The notes beneath the pieces are model-generated. The model did not search any database and had not been told where the DNA came from. It saw only the letters and a program-made list of their open reading frames with translations. Of a stretch of DNA of 64,000 nucleotides, positions 62,531 to 64,000 are shown piece after piece. The translations under genes were made by a program, and so were the position numbers. Positions within the stretch are counted from its first letter, which is position 1, and the number at the start of each line of letters is the position of its first letter. Source of the stretch: Candidatus Saccharicenans sp. (lineage in GTDB: Bacteria; Acidobacteriota; Aminicenantia; Aminicenantales; Saccharicenantaceae); contig JASEFX010000007.1 in assembly GCA_030018265.1 (NCBI GenBank), forward strand, positions 1-64,000, read 5' to 3'.

Positions 62531-64000
62531 ATTCCACTGCTCTCATTTCCCTGATTACCACCACTTTGATCTGTCCGGGGTAATCAAGTTCGTCTTTAAT
62601 CTTTTGTGCTATGTCACGGGCGATGACCATTGCCCGGTCGTCAGAAACCTTCTGGGCGTCGACAATGATCCTGATTTCCCTTCCAGCCTGGAGGGCAAAA
62701 GCTTTCGACACGCCTTCAAAGGAAGTGGCGATCTGTTCGAGTTTTTCCAGTCTCTGGATGTAAGTCTCCAGAAGTTCTCGTCTGGCTCCGGGTCTGGCGG
62801 CTGAGAGGGTGTCGGCGGCCTGAACCAGAACAGCTTCAACCGACGGGAAGTCTATGTCGCGATGGTGGGAGGCTATTGCCTGGACCACCGACTCGGATTC
62901 TCCGTATTTTCTGGCAAGCTCAACCGAAAGTTCGGTATGTGTGCCCTCATAATCTTTGTCCACCGCTTTTCCGATGTCGTGGAGAAGCCCGGCCCGGAGG
63001 GCAACGTTGACATCGGCTCCAAGTTCACGAGCCATCAAGGCGGCCAGCATGGCTACTTCCTTCGAATGCTGCAGCACATTCTGGCCATAACTCGTGCGGT
63101 ATTTAAGCTTGCCCAGATATTTCACCAGCTCGGGATGCATATTGTGAATTCCGAGCTCGTAAAGGGTGTTTTCACCTTCCTGTTTTATTTTTTCTTCGAG
63201 CTCGCCTTTCACCTGTTCGACGATATCTTCTATCCTGGCAGGATGGATCCGGCCATCAGCCACCAGCTTTTCGATGGCCATCCTGGCCAGCTCTCTCCTT
63301 AATGGATCAAAGCTCGAAAGAATAACCGCCTCCGGTGTGTCGTCAACAATGATATCCACGCCGGTGGCCATTTCCAGAGCTCTAATGTTTCGACCTTCCC
63401 TTCCGATGATTCTGCCCTTCATGTCGTCGGACGGCAGGTCGACCACGGAAACCGTGGTTTCGACCACATGCTCTGCAGCTGACCGCTGTATCGCATTCGA
63501 AATTATTTCCCGGGCGAGCGCTTTGCTCTTTTCCCTGGTTTCTTCTTCAATTCTTCTGATCGTCTGAATAGCCTGAAGTTTCGCTTCGTCTTCAATTTTT
63601 TTGATCAGCATGTTCCGGGCTTCTTCCTGGGTCAGGCCGGCAATACGTTCGAGTTCGGCTGTCTGCTGCTGCAGTATCTCGGAGATTCTCTTTTCCTCGG
63701 CTTCCAGCTCTTTTTCTTTCTGGAATAGCCGTTTCTCCCTGGCTGAAAGATCCCGTTCCTTCCTTTCCAGGTTCTGATATCGTCTTTCAAGACTTTCTTC
63801 CCGGTGGAGGAGCCTTCTTTCCAGCTCGGCCAGTTTGCGCTTCTTTTCACGCGTCTGAGCTTCAAATTCAGCCTGGCGGGCAACATCCCTTTCCCGCGCC
63901 TCGAGCTCGGCTTTTTTCCTTATTCTTTCGGCTTCCTCTTCAGCTCTGGCCAGAATTTCTCTGGCCTGAGCTTCAGCCTGCATCAGGGTCTTAAGTCCGC
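62520..64000 (-). CDS. rny: Ribonuclease Y (N-terminus cut by right window edge)
   Basis: Membrane-anchored endoribonuclease that starts mRNA decay. The frame is open to the edge, and the N-terminal anchor (about 25-30 residues) lies outside. Seen: long coiled-coil rich in Glu/Arg/Lys (to about residue 165), KH domain ([20 protein letters not shown]), and HD domain with [10 protein letters not shown] and [10 protein letters not shown]. It heads the minus-strand run rny-ymdB-xseA-xseB-ispA-dxs-tlyA-nadK. Confidence 0.96.
   Translation of the reverse strand, partial: GLKTLMQAEAQAREILARAEEEAERIRKKAELEARERDVARQAEFEAQTREKKRKLAELERRLLHREESLERRYQNLERKERDLSAREKRLFQKEKELEAEEKRISEILQQQTAELERIAGLTQEEARNMLIKKIEDEAKLQAIQTIRRIEEETREKSKALAREIISNAIQRSAAEHVVETTVSVVDLPSDDMKGRIIGREGRNIRALEMATGVDIIVDDTPEAVILSSFDPLRRELARMAIEKLVADGRIHPARIEDIVEQVKGELEEKIKQEGENTLYELGIHNMHPELVKYLGKLKYRTSYGQNVLQHSKEVAMLAALMARELGADVNVALRAGLLHDIGKAVDKDYEGTHTELSVELARKYGESESVVQAIASHHRDIDFPSVEAVLVQAADTLSAARPGARRELLETYIQRLEKLEQIATSFEGVSKAFALQAGREIRIIVDAQKVSDDRAMVIARDIAQKIKDELDYPGQIKVVVIREMRAVEYAR

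Overview
This window looks like a contiguous piece of a chromosome from a diderm (Gram-negative-envelope) bacterium with roughly balanced base composition. The diderm call rests on LptD, an MCE/Mla lipid-transport operon, a Wza-type exporter and several outer-membrane beta-barrels with signal peptides. Gene content (a large ~960-residue NAD-glutamate dehydrogenase, a CNT nucleoside carrier, an NSS sodium symporter with a tiny subunit, and an F0 c subunit with a sodium-binding signature) suggests a mostly anaerobic, peptide/amino-acid-using heterotroph with sodium bioenergetics. I would guess the Acidobacteriota/Aminicenantota neighbourhood; this is inference, because no rRNA gene or other phylogenetic anchor is present. 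No tRNA, rRNA, CRISPR array, insertion sequence or prophage was seen.

Layout. 1-7.1 kb (+): dnaB (cut by the left edge), mlaE-mlaF-mlaD, radA, a PIN/TRAM membrane protein and ispF, closely packed. 7.3-10.2 kb (+): NAD-glutamate dehydrogenase behind a clear sigma70-type promoter. 10.2-15.3 kb (-): an operon of Rrf2 regulator, porin and PstS-C-A-B-like transporter, with a palindrome at its promoter. 15.6-23.7 kb (+): DUF1573 protein, DUF167, nucleoside carrier, universal stress protein, dprA-topA-xerC. 23.7-25.5 kb (-): ComEA-like protein with an intrinsic terminator, then mgtC-rdgB. 25.7-30.2 kb (+): enolase, an SH3/beta-barrel protein, and an NSS symporter followed by a 31-residue MetS-like protein. 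30.2-35.7 kb (-): a second, more canonical phosphate operon (porin-pstSCAB) followed by phoB. 35.9-37.4 kb (+): purF. 37.4-40.8 kb (-): a broken nucleotide-sugar epimerase gene and lptD. 40.9-50.2 kb (+): an exopolysaccharide export locus (outer-membrane barrel, Wza, BY-kinase, PHP phosphatase, O-antigen ligase/polymerase, GH5 glycosidase). 51-53.7 kb (+): atpZ-atpI-atpB-atpE (membrane part of ATP synthase only) and a YihY protein. 53.7-64 kb (-): a long operon transcribed from the right edge: rny, ymdB, xseA, xseB, ispA, dxs, tlyA, nadK, glgA, trxA.

How it fits together. Three envelope themes recur: lipid traffic (MlaE/F/D), LPS assembly (LptD) and capsule/EPS export with a tyrosine kinase/phosphatase switch. 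Two separate PstSCAB systems each carry their own porin but have different regulators (an Rrf2 protein with three cysteines versus PhoB), and neither has PhoU or PhoR in the window. The most interesting items are the MCE protein with a fused beta-domain, the Rrf2-led Pst-like operon with its operator and EF-hand binding protein, the sodium-type c subunit in a split ATP synthase operon, the 31-residue NSS partner, and an epimerase pseudogene with two compensating frameshifts and loss of its catalytic tyrosine.
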